From contig OU461276.1 of NCBI GenBank assembly GCA_911810475.1, positions 2,051,001 to 2,115,000 on the forward strand: 64,000 nucleotides of DNA, written 5' to 3'. This document shows, in pieces, positions 28,606 through 37,683 of this stretch. Numbering within the stretch: position 1 is the first letter of the stretch; each line of letters starts with the position of its first letter. The stretch is from Candidatus Celerinatantimonas neptuna. GTDB lineage: Bacteria; Pseudomonadota; Gammaproteobacteria; Enterobacterales; Celerinatantimonadaceae. The position numbers were made by a program, and so were the translations under genes. A model generated the notes under the pieces. It saw nothing but the letters and a program-made list of their open reading frames with translations. It was not told where the DNA came from and did not search any database.

Positions 28606-29151
28606 TTAATTCCAATACCAGACTTGGCAACCATTTATATTATTGCGTTGAAGCCGGTGGAGATCTCTCTCGGCAGAGCGGCGTGTTTTATAAGGGCCAA
28701 GGATGACTCTGAACCAGGTCCCGTTTTTTCCTTCTGTCCTTCGTACTTCGCTTGACAGACCTGTAAAGGCAATTTTTGCCTTGAGAGTTTCTGCATCATG
28801 ACGATTACGAAGCGATGCACACTGCATTTGATATTGGTGGGTAGGTTTTTTTCGCTTCGGAACTTTGACTTTTACCTGTTTATTTTCAAGCTCGCGAATA
28901 TATGCAGGCTCTTTAGGGCGTTTAGGTAATGGTTTTACCGTAACCGGTTTAGTCGTTTGAGGTTGCACAGCCGTAGGTAAAGGGGCAGGTTTGGATGCTG
29001 AATTTTTCACATTCCAAAGAACCACGACAAAGCCTGCAATTACCACGACAAGGATAATGACTGCCAACCATGGAAAACGCCGTTTAGGAGGCGTTTTTTT
29101 TGTATTTCGTTTTTTGGGGGTTGGTTTGCGCCCTACATAATCACGAGCCAT
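28606..29151 (-). CDS. ftsN: cell-division protein FtsN
   Basis: FtsN triggers septal peptidoglycan synthesis. This 181-residue, very basic version has a cytosolic tail (MARDYVGRKPTPKKRNTKK) and one TM helix (about 28-47, PWLAVIILVVVIAGFVVVLW). A Pro/Lys-rich periplasmic linker follows, then a C-terminal SPOR domain (about 105-181: YQMQCASLRNRHDAETLKAK, WFRVILGPYKTRRSAERDLH, RLQRNNINGCQVW). It is shorter than E. coli FtsN (319) because the linker is short, as in Shewanella/Vibrio relatives. It follows argS by 4 bp and precedes the hslV promoter region, the standard order. Confidence 0.9.
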   Translation of the reverse strand: MARDYVGRKPTPKKRNTKKTPPKRRFPWLAVIILVVVIAGFVVVLWNVKNSASKPAPLPTAVQPQTTKPVTVKPLPKRPKEPAYIRELENKQVKVKVPKRKKPTHQYQMQCASLRNRHDAETLKAKIAFTGLSSEVRRTEGKNGTWFRVILGPYKTRRSAERDLHRLQRNNINGCQVWYWN

Positions 29152-29155
29152 TAGT

Positions 29156-30904
29156 TTACATCCGCTCTAAAGTTTTGATTCCCAGCAGCGCAAGCCCCTG
29201 CTTGATAACTTTTGCTGTTAAGGCTGCTAGTTGTAATCGAGAATTCATTAATGATGTCTCAGCCGATAACATTGGGCATGCTTCATAGAAACTCATAAAG
29301 TTTCCGCTCAGTGTATATAGATAATTACACAACAGATGCGGCATGCCTTTTTCTGCAACTAGATGGACGACATCATTAAACTGGATTAGTTGTTGGCTGA
29401 GCGCTATCTCTTGTTCTTGTTGTAATGAGATAGGCGCTTGATGTGTTTTAAGATCAAAGCCAGCTTTACGGAAAATAGCACAGATGCGAGCATAAGCATA
29501 TTGCAGATAAGGAGCTGTATTTCCGTTAAAAGCCAACATATTATCCCAGTCAAAGATATAGTCAGTGGTTCGGCTTTTTGACAGGTCTGCATATTTAACG
29601 GCTGCAATGGCAATTGTACTGGCTACGTTTTGCTGTTCTTCGAGTTCAAGTGTTGAATTTCTCTGGGTCAGTAGTTTTTCTGCCCGTGATTCGGCTTCAT
29701 CCAGCAAATCTTTTAGTTTTACTGTGCCACCAGTGCGTGTTTTAAACGGACGGCCATCTTTACCAAGCATCATGCCAAACATATGGTGCTCTAGTGGAAT
29801 GGATTCGGGAACATAACCAGCTTTACGGACAATTGACCATGCCTGCATCAGATGTTGATGTTGTCGACTGTCGATAAAGTAGAGTACCCTCTCTGCTTTT
29901 AATGTTTCGTAGCGATATTTAGCACAGGCAATATCAGTTGTAGTATAAAGATAGCCACCGTCTTTTTTGCGTACGATGACACCCATTGGTTCGCCATCTT
30001 TATTTTTAAACTCTGGCATAAAGACCACAATTGCGCCATTGTTTTCAACTGCAATGCTTTTTTTGATCAGATCATCAACGATTCCCGGGAGCATGTCATT
30101 ATAGAGGCTTTCTCCCATGACATCCTTTTTACTCAGAGAAACATTCATCCGGTCATAGGTTTTCTGATTATGATTTAAGGTGATGTCGACGAGCTTACGC
30201 CATAGCCTATGACAATGCTCGTCACCACCTTGAAGAAGAACAACGTAATGACGTGAGCGTTTAGCAAATGCTTCATCACTATCGTAGCGTTGCTTGGCTT
30301 CCCGGTAGAAACCTTCCAGATTGGCTAGACTGATTTGTGTTGGATCGATGCCTTGTTCGTTAGCAACGTCCTCCAGATTAGCAATTAACATACCGAATTG
30401 CGTTCCCCAGTCTCCGATATGATTGGCTCGGATAACATGGTTCCCTAAAAATTCTAAAGTGCGGGTTACAGCATCACCAATGATTGTAGAGCGGATGTGT
30501 CCTACATGCATCTCTTTGGCTACATTGGGGGCTGAGTAGTCAACAACAATTGTCTGGCTTTGATCGACTTTGACACCACATGTTTTCGAATGTGCCATTT
30601 GCTCAATCTGGTTTGCCAGCCAGTTGCTGTTCAGGTAAAAGTTGATAAATCCGGGACCTGCAATTTCTGTTTTTTCAACGAGTGTTGATTCGGGAATATT
30701 CTGAATAATCAACTCGGCTAATTCCCGTGGATTTTTTCCGGCGGGTTTGGCATTGACTAAAGCCAGATTGGTTGCCAGGTCTCCGTGGCTTTTATCCCGA
30801 CTGTTATCTACCATGATGCGCGCATTAAGTTCCTCTGGGAGGAGTTCTTTCTGCTTGAGTAAATGAATCGTTTCTTCAAGAAGTTCTTTAATACGCTTTT
30901 TCAT
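29156..30904 (-). CDS. argS: arginyl-tRNA synthetase ArgS
   Basis: This class I aminoacyl-tRNA synthetase charges tRNA-Arg. The N-terminal Add-1 domain covers about 1-110. The HIGH signature appears as HVGH in [20 protein letters not shown], the KMSK-equivalent region is [12 protein letters not shown], and the C-terminal DALR anticodon domain ends IKTLERM. The body is close to E. coli ArgS ([44 protein letters not shown]). The frame extends to 30979, but the ATG at 30904 ([11 protein letters not shown]) gives 582 residues against 577 in E. coli. No good ribosome-binding site is visible there. A MITE-like element starts 77 bp upstream and may affect its promoter. Confidence 0.96.
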   Translation of the reverse strand: MKKRIKELLEETIHLLKQKELLPEELNARIMVDNSRDKSHGDLATNLALVNAKPAGKNPRELAELIIQNIPESTLVEKTEIAGPGFINFYLNSNWLANQIEQMAHSKTCGVKVDQSQTIVVDYSAPNVAKEMHVGHIRSTIIGDAVTRTLEFLGNHVIRANHIGDWGTQFGMLIANLEDVANEQGIDPTQISLANLEGFYREAKQRYDSDEAFAKRSRHYVVLLQGGDEHCHRLWRKLVDITLNHNQKTYDRMNVSLSKKDVMGESLYNDMLPGIVDDLIKKSIAVENNGAIVVFMPEFKNKDGEPMGVIVRKKDGGYLYTTTDIACAKYRYETLKAERVLYFIDSRQHQHLMQAWSIVRKAGYVPESIPLEHHMFGMMLGKDGRPFKTRTGGTVKLKDLLDEAESRAEKLLTQRNSTLELEEQQNVASTIAIAAVKYADLSKSRTTDYIFDWDNMLAFNGNTAPYLQYAYARICAIFRKAGFDLKTHQAPISLQQEQEIALSQQLIQFNDVVHLVAEKGMPHLLCNYLYTLSGNFMSFYEACPMLSAETSLMNSRLQLAALTAKVIKQGLALLGIKTLERM

Positions 30905-30980
30905 GGTTAGGTTGTACCCGTGTGGTGTAAAGCTTGGTTTGAAATTCAGGCCGGTTATTTTAACGATAAACGATGACAAA

Positions 30981-31251
30981 CTCTAGGGCGTGTTGACGTT
31001 TGGTGGTTGAATTTTGTTCAAATGAAACGCGTTTTGAGCGCGACGCGGACTGTGAAGCTTAGTTTCCTAAGGGAACAGGCCGCAACAAAGTTCAATACGC
31101 GTTTCAATGAATCCAAAGGGCAACGTTTGCTGTTCATTTATTCTACGTTAGGTCCTGATTGTGTAGATGACTACATGGAACAGAACCTGCCTTGTCTAAA
31201 TAAACAGCAAAAAACTGCAAAAACATCGCCAAACGTCAACACGCCCTAGAG
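30981..31251. mobile_element. MITE-like element with 23-bp perfect inverted ends
   Basis: Positions 30981-31003 and 31229-31251 are perfect 23-bp inverted repeats beginning CTCTAGGGCGTGTTGACG. If the shared CTAG is the duplicated target, the element proper is about 261 bp with GGGCGTGTTGACGTTTGG ends, which fits IS5-family target choice (YTAR). Inside, TGAAACGCGTTTTGAG (31023-31038) and its near-complement at 31091-31106 form a second inverted pair. It encodes no transposase. An 80-codon frame spans it and ends in the right repeat. It lies between argS and priA. The IS5 link is inferred. Confidence 0.8.
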
Positions 31252-31532
31252 ACTATTTATCTTTGGTTGGGTTTTTCGCTGTGTTTTTTTGTTGCTATAA
31301 CAGAATAGATGTTTCGGGGAATGTTGATCTTTGCTATGGTTGACTGATTTAGCTCGCCAAGTCTTATAAACTTGAATTCGATCTTAATCCATATCAGAAA
31401 ACAAGACTGACACATCATGAATCAATCGTTATTTATTGTGACTTCTTATCCCGAGTTGAGGTTTATTATCTGCGCTGAGACGTAAAATTCGTTTAATCTG
31501 AATAAAATTTAACGATCTAGGCTTAACCGCTT
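31252..31532. other. intergenic region downstream of priA
   Basis: About 281 bp without a gene. It contains the 16-mer TGATTTAGCTCGCCAA (31345-31360) and the best-preserved copy of a dispersed repeat (31389-31463). Confidence 0.5.
31389..31463. repeat. dispersed intergenic repeat, copy A
   Basis: This segment and the one at 34391-34466 agree at about 49 of 68 aligned positions by hand count (blocks CAGAAAA, ATGAAT, ATCGT.ATTTA, TTGTG, TTAT, GTTGAGG). Both lie 3' of a minus-strand gene. The family is not one I can name. Confidence 0.5.
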
Positions 31533-33743
31533 TTAGAGCATATCTATAGGATCAATATCGACTGACCACCGGATGCGTTTGGCACTTGGCGCTACTTCTA
31601 ACCATGTAATCAGGCGATGAATCAATTGATGAAGTGGTTGCCTGTGGGAGGCCTGTAAGAGTTGCTGCATCCTTATTTTTCCTGCGCGTTTGGGGATTGG
31701 GGATTCAATTACGGGAAATACAAAACAACGATGTTCATGGTTATATTGATTGCCCTGATGTTCAAGTTCTCCGGCGAACTGTTTTAATTTTTGTAAATCG
31801 TTTCCTTCAAACCGAATTAATACCTGATGGCAAAATGGCGGAAGTTGGGTGAGTTGACGTTCTTTGAGTGCAAATTTAGCGAAATGTTCATAACCGTTAT
31901 TGACCAGATCTTGAAGCAGTTCATGTTCTGGGTGATGAGTTTGTAATAATACTTTTCCGGGTAAGTTTGCCCGTCCGGCCCGACCTGAAACTTGAATGAA
32001 CAGTTGGGCTAACCGTTCAGCAGCGCGAAAATCACTACTGAAAAGCGCATTATCAATATCAATAATGGCAACCAGTGTCACGTTAGGGAAATGATGTCCC
32101 TTGGCCAACATTTGCGTACCGATTAGGATGTGGTGGTGTTGATTTTGAATGGCGTTTAATAGCCGATCTAATGAGCCTTTAGTCCGGGTGCTGTCTCTGT
32201 CGATTCTGGCGACTGAATGGTCTGGGAATAATTCGCTGATTTGTTGTTCGAGTTGTTCGGTACCGATTCCGGTTGTTACCAGCTCGGTTGAACCACAGTG
32301 ATGACATTGCTTGGGAATCGCTCGCTGACTTCCGCAATGGTGACAGGCCAAATGGGCTGGGTTTTGATGGTATGTGTAAAATCGTTCACAGCGGGGGCAT
32401 TCAATGACTTCTCCACATTCATGACATAACATGGCCGGGGCGTATCCACGGCGATTGAGGAACAACATGACCTGTTGTCCCTGTTCGAGAGTGTGCCTGA
32501 TTGATTCGATCAATTGTGAACAAAGTCCTGAACGAAGCGGTTGATGGCGGATATCGATTAATTCACATTGGGCTGGTTGGGCATTGCCTGCTCTCTGGGT
32601 TAAACGAAGATGCTGATAGCGGTTACTTAGTGCATTTTGCAGGGTTTCCAGGCTTGGGGTTGCAGTGCCAAGAACAATGGGAATAGATTGGAGCTTGGCC
32701 CGCATTAAAGCGACATCTCTTGCATGATAACGAAAAGTATCCTGTTGTTTTAATGATGGATCATGTTCCTCATCGATAATAATAATCCCTGGATTCTTAA
32801 GGGGAGTGAATAGTGCAGAGCGGGTTCCAATGATAATGGCTGCTTCACCAGTGCGGGCATCGAGCCACGCATCTAATCGTTGTCGGTCATTAAGTGCTGA
32901 ATGTAATACGGCAATTGGTGCATTAAAGCGTTGGCGAAAGCGAGCGATGGTCTGAGGTGTCAAACCAATTTCAGGAACGAGAATTAAAGCTTGTCTGCCG
33001 GCGTTTAAGATGGGTTCCAACACTTGTAAATAGACTTCAGTTTTCCCAGAACCGGTAACGCCTTCAAGAAGGTAGGCTGTAAACGGTTGACTCCGGTGTG
33101 TAATGGCTGCAACGGCGATGGCTTGTTGTTGGTTGAGTTTCGGTGGCTCTTGCTTTAGCCCGAAGTTTTTTCGCCAGTCAACGGGTTCTGGTGAAATGGT
33201 CGTTTCCCGTATCCAGTCTTGTTGACGAAGGTTTCTCAACATAGCTGTTGAAATATTATGAACTTCCCATTCGTGATGAGGGAAAGGTGCTTTGGATTTT
33301 TCGAGTAGTTTAAGTGCAACTCGTTGTTTGGGAGCTTTGGTACTCTGGTTTAATTGTGCTAAACGTTCTTTGCCGGATTCGGTAATATGCCACCCTTTAG
33401 CTGGCCTGTGTTGGTCGGGTTCTCCCTGGCGAAGTAAGGCAGGTAACATCTGAAAATAAACATCGCCTAAATTATAGTGATAATAGTTGGAGGCCCATTT
33501 CAATAATTGATCTAATTTATTATCAAATAGCGCATGTTGATCGAGGACTTCGCTAACCGGTCGTAATTTTTCAGGGGCAATAGTTGTCTCTTCTGGAAAC
33601 CCGATAACAATTGCAATCATATTTCGGGTCCCGAATGGGACTCTGACACGAGCACCAAGCGCAGGAGTTGCGATTGTATCAGGTAAGATATAATCAAAAT
33701 CACGACGTAAATGAGTGGCCATTGTCACTCGGACCAGTTTCAT
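31533..33743 (-). CDS. priA: primosomal protein N', replication-restart helicase PriA
   Basis: PriA recognises stalled forks and loads the replisome. In 736 residues the N-terminal DNA-binding part (RRDFDYILPDTIATPALGAR, VRVPFGTRNM) is followed by a superfamily-2 helicase with Walker A GVTGSGKTEVYL and the DEEH box (IIIIDEEHDPSLKQQD). An eight-Cys zinc-binding insert has CHECGEVIECPRC, CHHCGSQRAIPKQ and CHHCGS. The C-terminal helicase motifs GTQMLAKGHHFPNVTLV and QVSGRAGRANLPGKV follow, and it ends VDIDPIDML. E. coli PriA is 732 residues. It is divergent from rpmE, as in most gammaproteobacteria. Confidence 0.97.
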   Translation of the reverse strand: MKLVRVTMATHLRRDFDYILPDTIATPALGARVRVPFGTRNMIAIVIGFPEETTIAPEKLRPVSEVLDQHALFDNKLDQLLKWASNYYHYNLGDVYFQMLPALLRQGEPDQHRPAKGWHITESGKERLAQLNQSTKAPKQRVALKLLEKSKAPFPHHEWEVHNISTAMLRNLRQQDWIRETTISPEPVDWRKNFGLKQEPPKLNQQQAIAVAAITHRSQPFTAYLLEGVTGSGKTEVYLQVLEPILNAGRQALILVPEIGLTPQTIARFRQRFNAPIAVLHSALNDRQRLDAWLDARTGEAAIIIGTRSALFTPLKNPGIIIIDEEHDPSLKQQDTFRYHARDVALMRAKLQSIPIVLGTATPSLETLQNALSNRYQHLRLTQRAGNAQPAQCELIDIRHQPLRSGLCSQLIESIRHTLEQGQQVMLFLNRRGYAPAMLCHECGEVIECPRCERFYTYHQNPAHLACHHCGSQRAIPKQCHHCGSTELVTTGIGTEQLEQQISELFPDHSVARIDRDSTRTKGSLDRLLNAIQNQHHHILIGTQMLAKGHHFPNVTLVAIIDIDNALFSSDFRAAERLAQLFIQVSGRAGRANLPGKVLLQTHHPEHELLQDLVNNGYEHFAKFALKERQLTQLPPFCHQVLIRFEGNDLQKLKQFAGELEHQGNQYNHEHRCFVFPVIESPIPKRAGKIRMQQLLQASHRQPLHQLIHRLITWLEVAPSAKRIRWSVDIDPIDML

Positions 33744-33982
33744 TTAAAGGCGCTCCCTCATTCGTCTATGGCTTGTTGCAGAAAACGTAGTTTAATCATC
33801 ATTATTCGTTAGTGCCAGTTTTCCATAGAGATGAAACGGCGAAAAAACATCTGTTATATTGTGAATAATCGTTGCCTGTATGGGGCTGATGGGCTAAGAT
33901 GCGCGCCTGAATATTTTTGTATAATTCATGTGGTGTCTGGCTTCGGGCTGGATAGCGACATGGCCTGACAGTGAGGTTTCCC

Positions 33983-34192
33983 ATGAAATCTGGAATTCAC
34001 CCAGAATATGCAGAGCTGGTAGCGACCTGCTCTTGTGGTAATGTGATTAAAACTCGTTCAACTCGTGCTGGTAACATTACTTTAGATGTATGTGATAAAT
34101 GCCATCCATTCTATACTGGTAAACAACGTGTTGTTGATACCGGTGGACGTGTTGATCGCTTTAACAAACGTTTTGGTAAGTTTGCTAAATAA
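33983..34192 (+). CDS. rpmE: 50S ribosomal protein L31
   Basis: This 69-residue ribosomal protein forms part of the B1b inter-subunit bridge. It is the zinc-binding C+ form: CSCG and VCDKCHPF supply four Cys. The core [18 protein letters not shown] and the C-terminal [15 protein letters not shown] are near-identical to E. coli L31. The frame is open from 33971, but the ATG at 33983 has GAGG 6 bp upstream and gives the conserved MKSGIHPEY start. It lies divergent from priA and is followed by a textbook terminator. Confidence 0.97.
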   Translation: MKSGIHPEYAELVATCSCGNVIKTRSTRAGNITLDVCDKCHPFYTGKQRVVDTGGRVDRFNKRFGKFAK

Positions 34193-34255
34193 ACGTACAT
34201 TACGTTTGAGCCTGACATTTCATGATTTATTGTGATTATCAGGATGAAGAGTAGG

Positions 34256-34286
34256 CCCGATAGTGCGCTGCATTGTCGGGTTTTTT
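34256..34286 (+). terminator. rho-independent terminator of rpmE
   Basis: CCCGATAGTGC-GCT-GCATTGTCGGG forms an 11 bp stem with two G-U pairs and a 3-nt loop, followed by TTTTTT. Confidence 0.93.
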
Positions 34287-34390
34287 ATTGTTTAGTATAA
34301 ACTTGTGTTTTTTGCAGAAAACGGTGCCTTGTTGGTTCATTTAAATTCGTCTTGTGATTTGTCTGGGCCGATTGATCTAACTTGTTAAGT

Positions 34391-34466
34391 TTCATTCCAG
34401 AAAATAGCTTTGAAGCACTATGAATATATCGTAATTTAGTTGTGGCGACTTATTCTGTGTTGAGGC
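34391..34466. repeat. dispersed intergenic repeat, copy B
   Basis: This aligns with 31389-31463 (about 70% identity by hand, one indel), sharing CAGAAAA, ATGAAT, ATCGT-ATTTA and GTTGAGG. It lies 45 bp beyond the kdgR stop. Confidence 0.5.
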
Positions 34467-34510
34467 TAAAGAGAAAACCGACAAACAGCCAGTTTTCTAT
34501 TTTTTATCGG

Positions 34511-35314
34511 TTAAGCAACATTCCCGGTGAAATGTTTTGGATAATTGTGATAACCGAGTTGTTCAGATAAAACTGCTGCAGATGATTGTAGCATTTCGAC
34601 ATATTCATCCCGTCGTTTTTCTTCAAAGCGAATTGTCGGGAATGAGATACTCAGACCGGCGATGACGGTTCCAAAACGATCAAATACAGGAACAGCCAGA
34701 CACCGCAACCCCTCTTCTTGTTCTTCGCAGTCTTCTCCAACAGTCTGTTCACGGACCGTGGCTAATTCAGCCAGAAGCTGGTCGATATTGGACAGCGTGT
34801 TTTCAGTATGAGCAATAAATTCAACATTTTTGAGTGTATTGCGAACAAATTGTTCATCCCGGTATGCAAGTAGTACTTTACCTATCCCTGTACTATATAG
34901 TGGGTTACGACGGCCGATCCGGGAATGCATCCGTAAATTATAACTAGAGTCAATTTTATGAATATAGATGATAGAATCTTCATCCAGGGCACCCAGATGG
35001 AGCGCTTCACCGGTTTTTTCTGCAATTTTACGCATTTGGCGGTCAGCTAAAGCGATGAGATCGACATGCTCAAGGGCTTTTGAACCCAGCTCAAATAGTT
35101 TGAGTGTCAGTGCGTATTTTTCACTATCACCTTCTTGTGAAACATAGCCTGCCGATTTCATAGTTTGTAAGAAACGGTAGACAGTGCTTTTTGACATCAT
35201 CAGACGTTGTGCTATCTCGGTGATGCCGATTTCTTTTTGCTCGCCTAGCGCTTGAAGGATGCCAAAAACTTTGAGTACTGATGAAACAGACTCGATTTGC
35301 TTGATCACTCCCAT
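34511..35314 (-). CDS. kdgR: IclR-family pectin/ketodeoxygluconate regulator KdgR
   Basis: KdgR represses pectin and uronate catabolism genes and is released by 2-keto-3-deoxygluconate. The 267-residue protein has a winged HTH (SVSSVLKVFGILQALGEQKE, then MMSKSTVYRFLQTMKSAGYV) and an IclR effector domain. The latter matches Dickeya/E. coli KdgR almost phrase for phrase (HLGALDEDSIIYIHKIDSSY, SRIGRRNPLYSTGIGKVLLA, EEGLRCLAVPVFDRFG, VIAGLSISFPTIRFEEKR). It is divergent from kduD, a typical KdgR target, across 253 bp containing a candidate KdgR box. No other pectin genes are in the window. Confidence 0.95.
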   Translation of the reverse strand: MGVIKQIESVSSVLKVFGILQALGEQKEIGITEIAQRLMMSKSTVYRFLQTMKSAGYVSQEGDSEKYALTLKLFELGSKALEHVDLIALADRQMRKIAEKTGEALHLGALDEDSIIYIHKIDSSYNLRMHSRIGRRNPLYSTGIGKVLLAYRDEQFVRNTLKNVEFIAHTENTLSNIDQLLAELATVREQTVGEDCEEQEEGLRCLAVPVFDRFGTVIAGLSISFPTIRFEEKRRDEYVEMLQSSAAVLSEQLGYHNYPKHFTGNVA

Positions 35315-35435
35315 AGTGATTACCTTTTTTATATTTGTATTGATTAAATCGATCAGGGTACGTTATTTTTCAAATTTTATAAAACATGATTTTAGCAATC
35401 CTGACTAATTATGTGTCAGATACATTAAAATATGT

Positions 35436-35450
35436 GATTTAGCTCGCCAA
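35436..35450. repeat. repeated 15/16-mer shared with 31346-31360
   Basis: TGATTTAGCTCGCCAA occurs exactly here (from 35435) and at 31345-31360, and a diverged form at 26449. In this copy ATGTGA-N6-TCGCC also resembles half of a CRP site. Confidence 0.45.
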
Positions 35451-35484
35451 CCTTATTTAAAAATAAAACAATATTTCATATTCA

Positions 35485-35501
35485 TTGAAATGATGGTTTT
35501 A
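35485..35501 (+). promoter_or_regulatory. candidate KdgR box before kduD
   Basis: TTGAAATGATGGTTTTA resembles the KdgR consensus (TGAAA-N5-TTTCA type palindrome) with mismatches in the right arm. It lies 66 bp upstream of the kduD start in the kdgR/kduD gap. Confidence 0.45.
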
Positions 35502-35567
35502 AAAAGCTATATTAGTTTCATAAATGACGCTAAGTGGGCGTCCAATGTTTTATGAAGGGGATTAATC

Positions 35568-36329
35568 ATGATTCTGGATAAGTTTGATTTGACCGGTAAG
35601 GTTGCAATCGTGACTGGTTGCGACACCGGATTAGGACAAGGGATGGCTCTTGGACTAGCCGAAGCAGGTTGTTCTATTGCCGGGATTAATATCGTTGAAC
35701 CAACCGATACCATTGCAAAAATGGAAGAAGGCGGACATAAATTTTTAGACATTCGAGCCAATGTCGCTGAAATTGATCAATTTGACTGCCATATGGATAA
35801 GATTTTATCTGAATTTGAAGAAATTGATATTTTAGTAAACAATGCCGGGATTATTCGTCGACAAGATGCTCTCAAATTTACTGAGAAAGATTGGGATGAT
35901 GTGATGAATCTTAATATTAAAGCATTGTTCTTCATGTCTCAGACCGTCGCTAAGCAGTTTGTTAAACAAGGGCTCGGCGGTAAAATTATCAATATTGCAT
36001 CTATGTTGTCATATCAAGGTGGCATCCGGGTTCCTTCTTATACTGCGTCAAAAAGTGCCGTGATGGGGGTTACTCGTTTATTGGCCAATGAGTGGGCAAA
36101 ATATAATATCAATGTGAATGCTATTGCCCCAGGTTATATGGCAACTAATAATACCCAAGCATTAAGAGCGGATGAACAACGTTCTCATGAAATTCTTGAC
36201 CGTATTCCTGCCGGTCGTTGGGGAACACCTCAAGACGTTGCTGCACCAGCTGTTTTCTTAGCTTCTGAAGCTGCAAGCTATATTAATGGCTATACTATTG
36301 CTGTTGATGGTGGCTGGCTGGCCCGTTAA
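35568..36329 (+). CDS. kduD: 2-deoxy-D-gluconate 3-dehydrogenase KduD
   Basis: KduD is an NAD-dependent SDR that interconverts 2,5-diketo-3-deoxygluconate and 2-keto-3-deoxygluconate in pectate and uronate breakdown. All SDR elements are intact in 253 residues: TGCDTGLGQGMA cofactor loop, NNAGIIRR, Ser in NIASMLSYQ, and Tyr-x3-Lys in SYTASKSAVMG. The match to E. coli KduD runs end to end (PGYMATNNTQALRADEQRS, RIPAGRWGTPQDV, YTIAVDGGWLAR). It is divergent from its probable repressor kdgR. The usual partner kduI is not adjacent. Confidence 0.97.
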   Translation: MILDKFDLTGKVAIVTGCDTGLGQGMALGLAEAGCSIAGINIVEPTDTIAKMEEGGHKFLDIRANVAEIDQFDCHMDKILSEFEEIDILVNNAGIIRRQDALKFTEKDWDDVMNLNIKALFFMSQTVAKQFVKQGLGGKIINIASMLSYQGGIRVPSYTASKSAVMGVTRLLANEWAKYNINVNAIAPGYMATNNTQALRADEQRSHEILDRIPAGRWGTPQDVAAPAVFLASEAASYINGYTIAVDGGWLAR

Positions 36330-36344
36330 TTAATGTTAAAAATA

Positions 36345-36376
36345 GAAGCCATGCACATATTTTATTGCATGGTTTC
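36345..36376 (+). terminator. terminator hairpin of kduD
   Basis: GAAGCCATGCA and TGCATGGTTTC pair over 11 bp (one G-U) across a 10-nt loop, 15 bp after kduD. The following T-run is weak (TTTC). Confidence 0.65.
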
Positions 36377-36533
36377 GTGTTTCAGGGGAACATTTATCGT
36401 TTGTAGTAGTCTATCAACATATCATCTTTTCAGGCTGGGTGTGTTGAGTGTGTGGTTGGAAATTTTTAGGCTGCGTGATAGACTGAAATTAAGGTTGTTT
36501 GTGCAACTAACGGCATTATGTTGAGGTTATATG

Positions 36534-37382
36534 ATGAGCGATAATTTAGCGTCTACCGCTTTGGTTCCTCAAGGGAGCATCGAAGCTTATATTCAGACTG
36601 TTAACAGGATTAAAATGTTAACAGAAGAGGAAGAAAAGGCGTTAGCACTTCGTTGGTGGGAACACGGTGATTTAAAAGCTGCTCGTCAGCTGGTTATGTC
36701 GCACTTACGTTTTGTCGTGCATATTGCTAAGAATTACTCAGGATATGGGCTGCCGCAGTCAGATTTGATTCAGGAAGGTAATATCGGATTGATGAAAGCG
36801 GTTAAACGTTTTGACCCGCATCATGGTGTCCGTTTGGTTTCGTTTGCTGTTCACTGGATTAAAGCTGAAATACATGAGTATGTATTACGGAATTGGCGTG
36901 TTGTTAAGATTGCAACGACAAAAGCGCAGCGTAAATTATTCTTTAATTTACGTAAGTCGAAAAAACGTCTTGGTTGGTTTAGTCAGGATGAAATTGCAAC
37001 GGTTGCAAGTGCGCTGGGTGTGTCAACACGTGAAGTGACCGAGATGGAATCCAGAATGGCTGCTCAGGATCATGCATTTGATTTGAGGAATGACGATGAA
37101 CAGGAAGGTAATTTTGCTCCTGTCCAGTATCTTGAAGATAAAACGTCTGATATAGCAAGAGCCGTTGAGCAGGATAACTGGGAGAATCATGCATCTAATC
37201 GACTAGCGGCTGCGCTGAATATATTAGATGATCGTTGTCGGCATATTATCGTCAGGCGCTGGCTGGATGAAGATAAAGCAACATTGCAAGAGTTGGCTGA
37301 TGAATATCAGGTGTCGGCCGAGAGGGTTCGTCAGTTAGAAAAGAATGCATTAAAAAAATTACGCTCGACGATGCAGTTATAA
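36534..37382 (+). CDS. rpoH: heat-shock sigma factor RpoH (sigma-32)
   Basis: RpoH directs RNA polymerase to heat-shock promoters such as the one found here upstream of hslVU. In 282 residues region 2 is [40 protein letters not shown] and [20 protein letters not shown]. The RpoH box is [20 protein letters not shown], and region 4 is [20 protein letters not shown] then KNALKKLR. E. coli RpoH is 284. Two ATGs are adjacent (36531, 36534); the second has GAGG at the better 7 bp spacing. The usual upstream neighbours ftsYEX are absent; kduD precedes it instead. Confidence 0.97.
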   Translation: MSDNLASTALVPQGSIEAYIQTVNRIKMLTEEEEKALALRWWEHGDLKAARQLVMSHLRFVVHIAKNYSGYGLPQSDLIQEGNIGLMKAVKRFDPHHGVRLVSFAVHWIKAEIHEYVLRNWRVVKIATTKAQRKLFFNLRKSKKRLGWFSQDEIATVASALGVSTREVTEMESRMAAQDHAFDLRNDDEQEGNFAPVQYLEDKTSDIARAVEQDNWENHASNRLAAALNILDDRCRHIIVRRWLDEDKATLQELADEYQVSAERVRQLEKNALKKLRSTMQL

Positions 37383-37450
37383 TCGTTGGTAGTTTGTGAA
37401 ATTGGTTTAGAGTAACGCAATACTTTATATTGCTTATTATTGAAATAAAG

Positions 37451-37474
37451 CCCTGTCGGATCGATAGGGTTTTG
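37451..37474 (+). terminator. rho-independent terminator of rpoH
   Basis: CCCTGTCG-GAT-CGATAGGG is an 8 bp stem with one G-U and a 3-nt loop, followed by TTTTGTTGT. It lies 69 bp after the rpoH stop. Confidence 0.88.
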
Positions 37475-37683
37475 TTGTATCTATAGCGTTGTTGGCTTTA
37501 TCTTTAGAAATTTTGTACGGGTTCTTTTTAAAAGGAAATGACCCAAGGTTTTGCTGATCTTTATACTTGGATTTTCTATTCTGCGAGTGTATCAGAAAAT
37601 GCCCCCGTTGATGCAGAGAAAGAATCTACCCAAATGAATGAACATTCTTTATACTAAAATTTTTGACGGTTTTGGAAAATTGG

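Noticed and set aside
31007..31249. 80-codon frame filling the MITE-like element
   Set aside because: It begins just inside the left arm and ends within the right inverted repeat; no transposase or other family motif. Treated as chance within the element.
36333..36524. 63-codon frame between kduD and rpoH
   Set aside because: It spans the kduD terminator hairpin and has no coding character.
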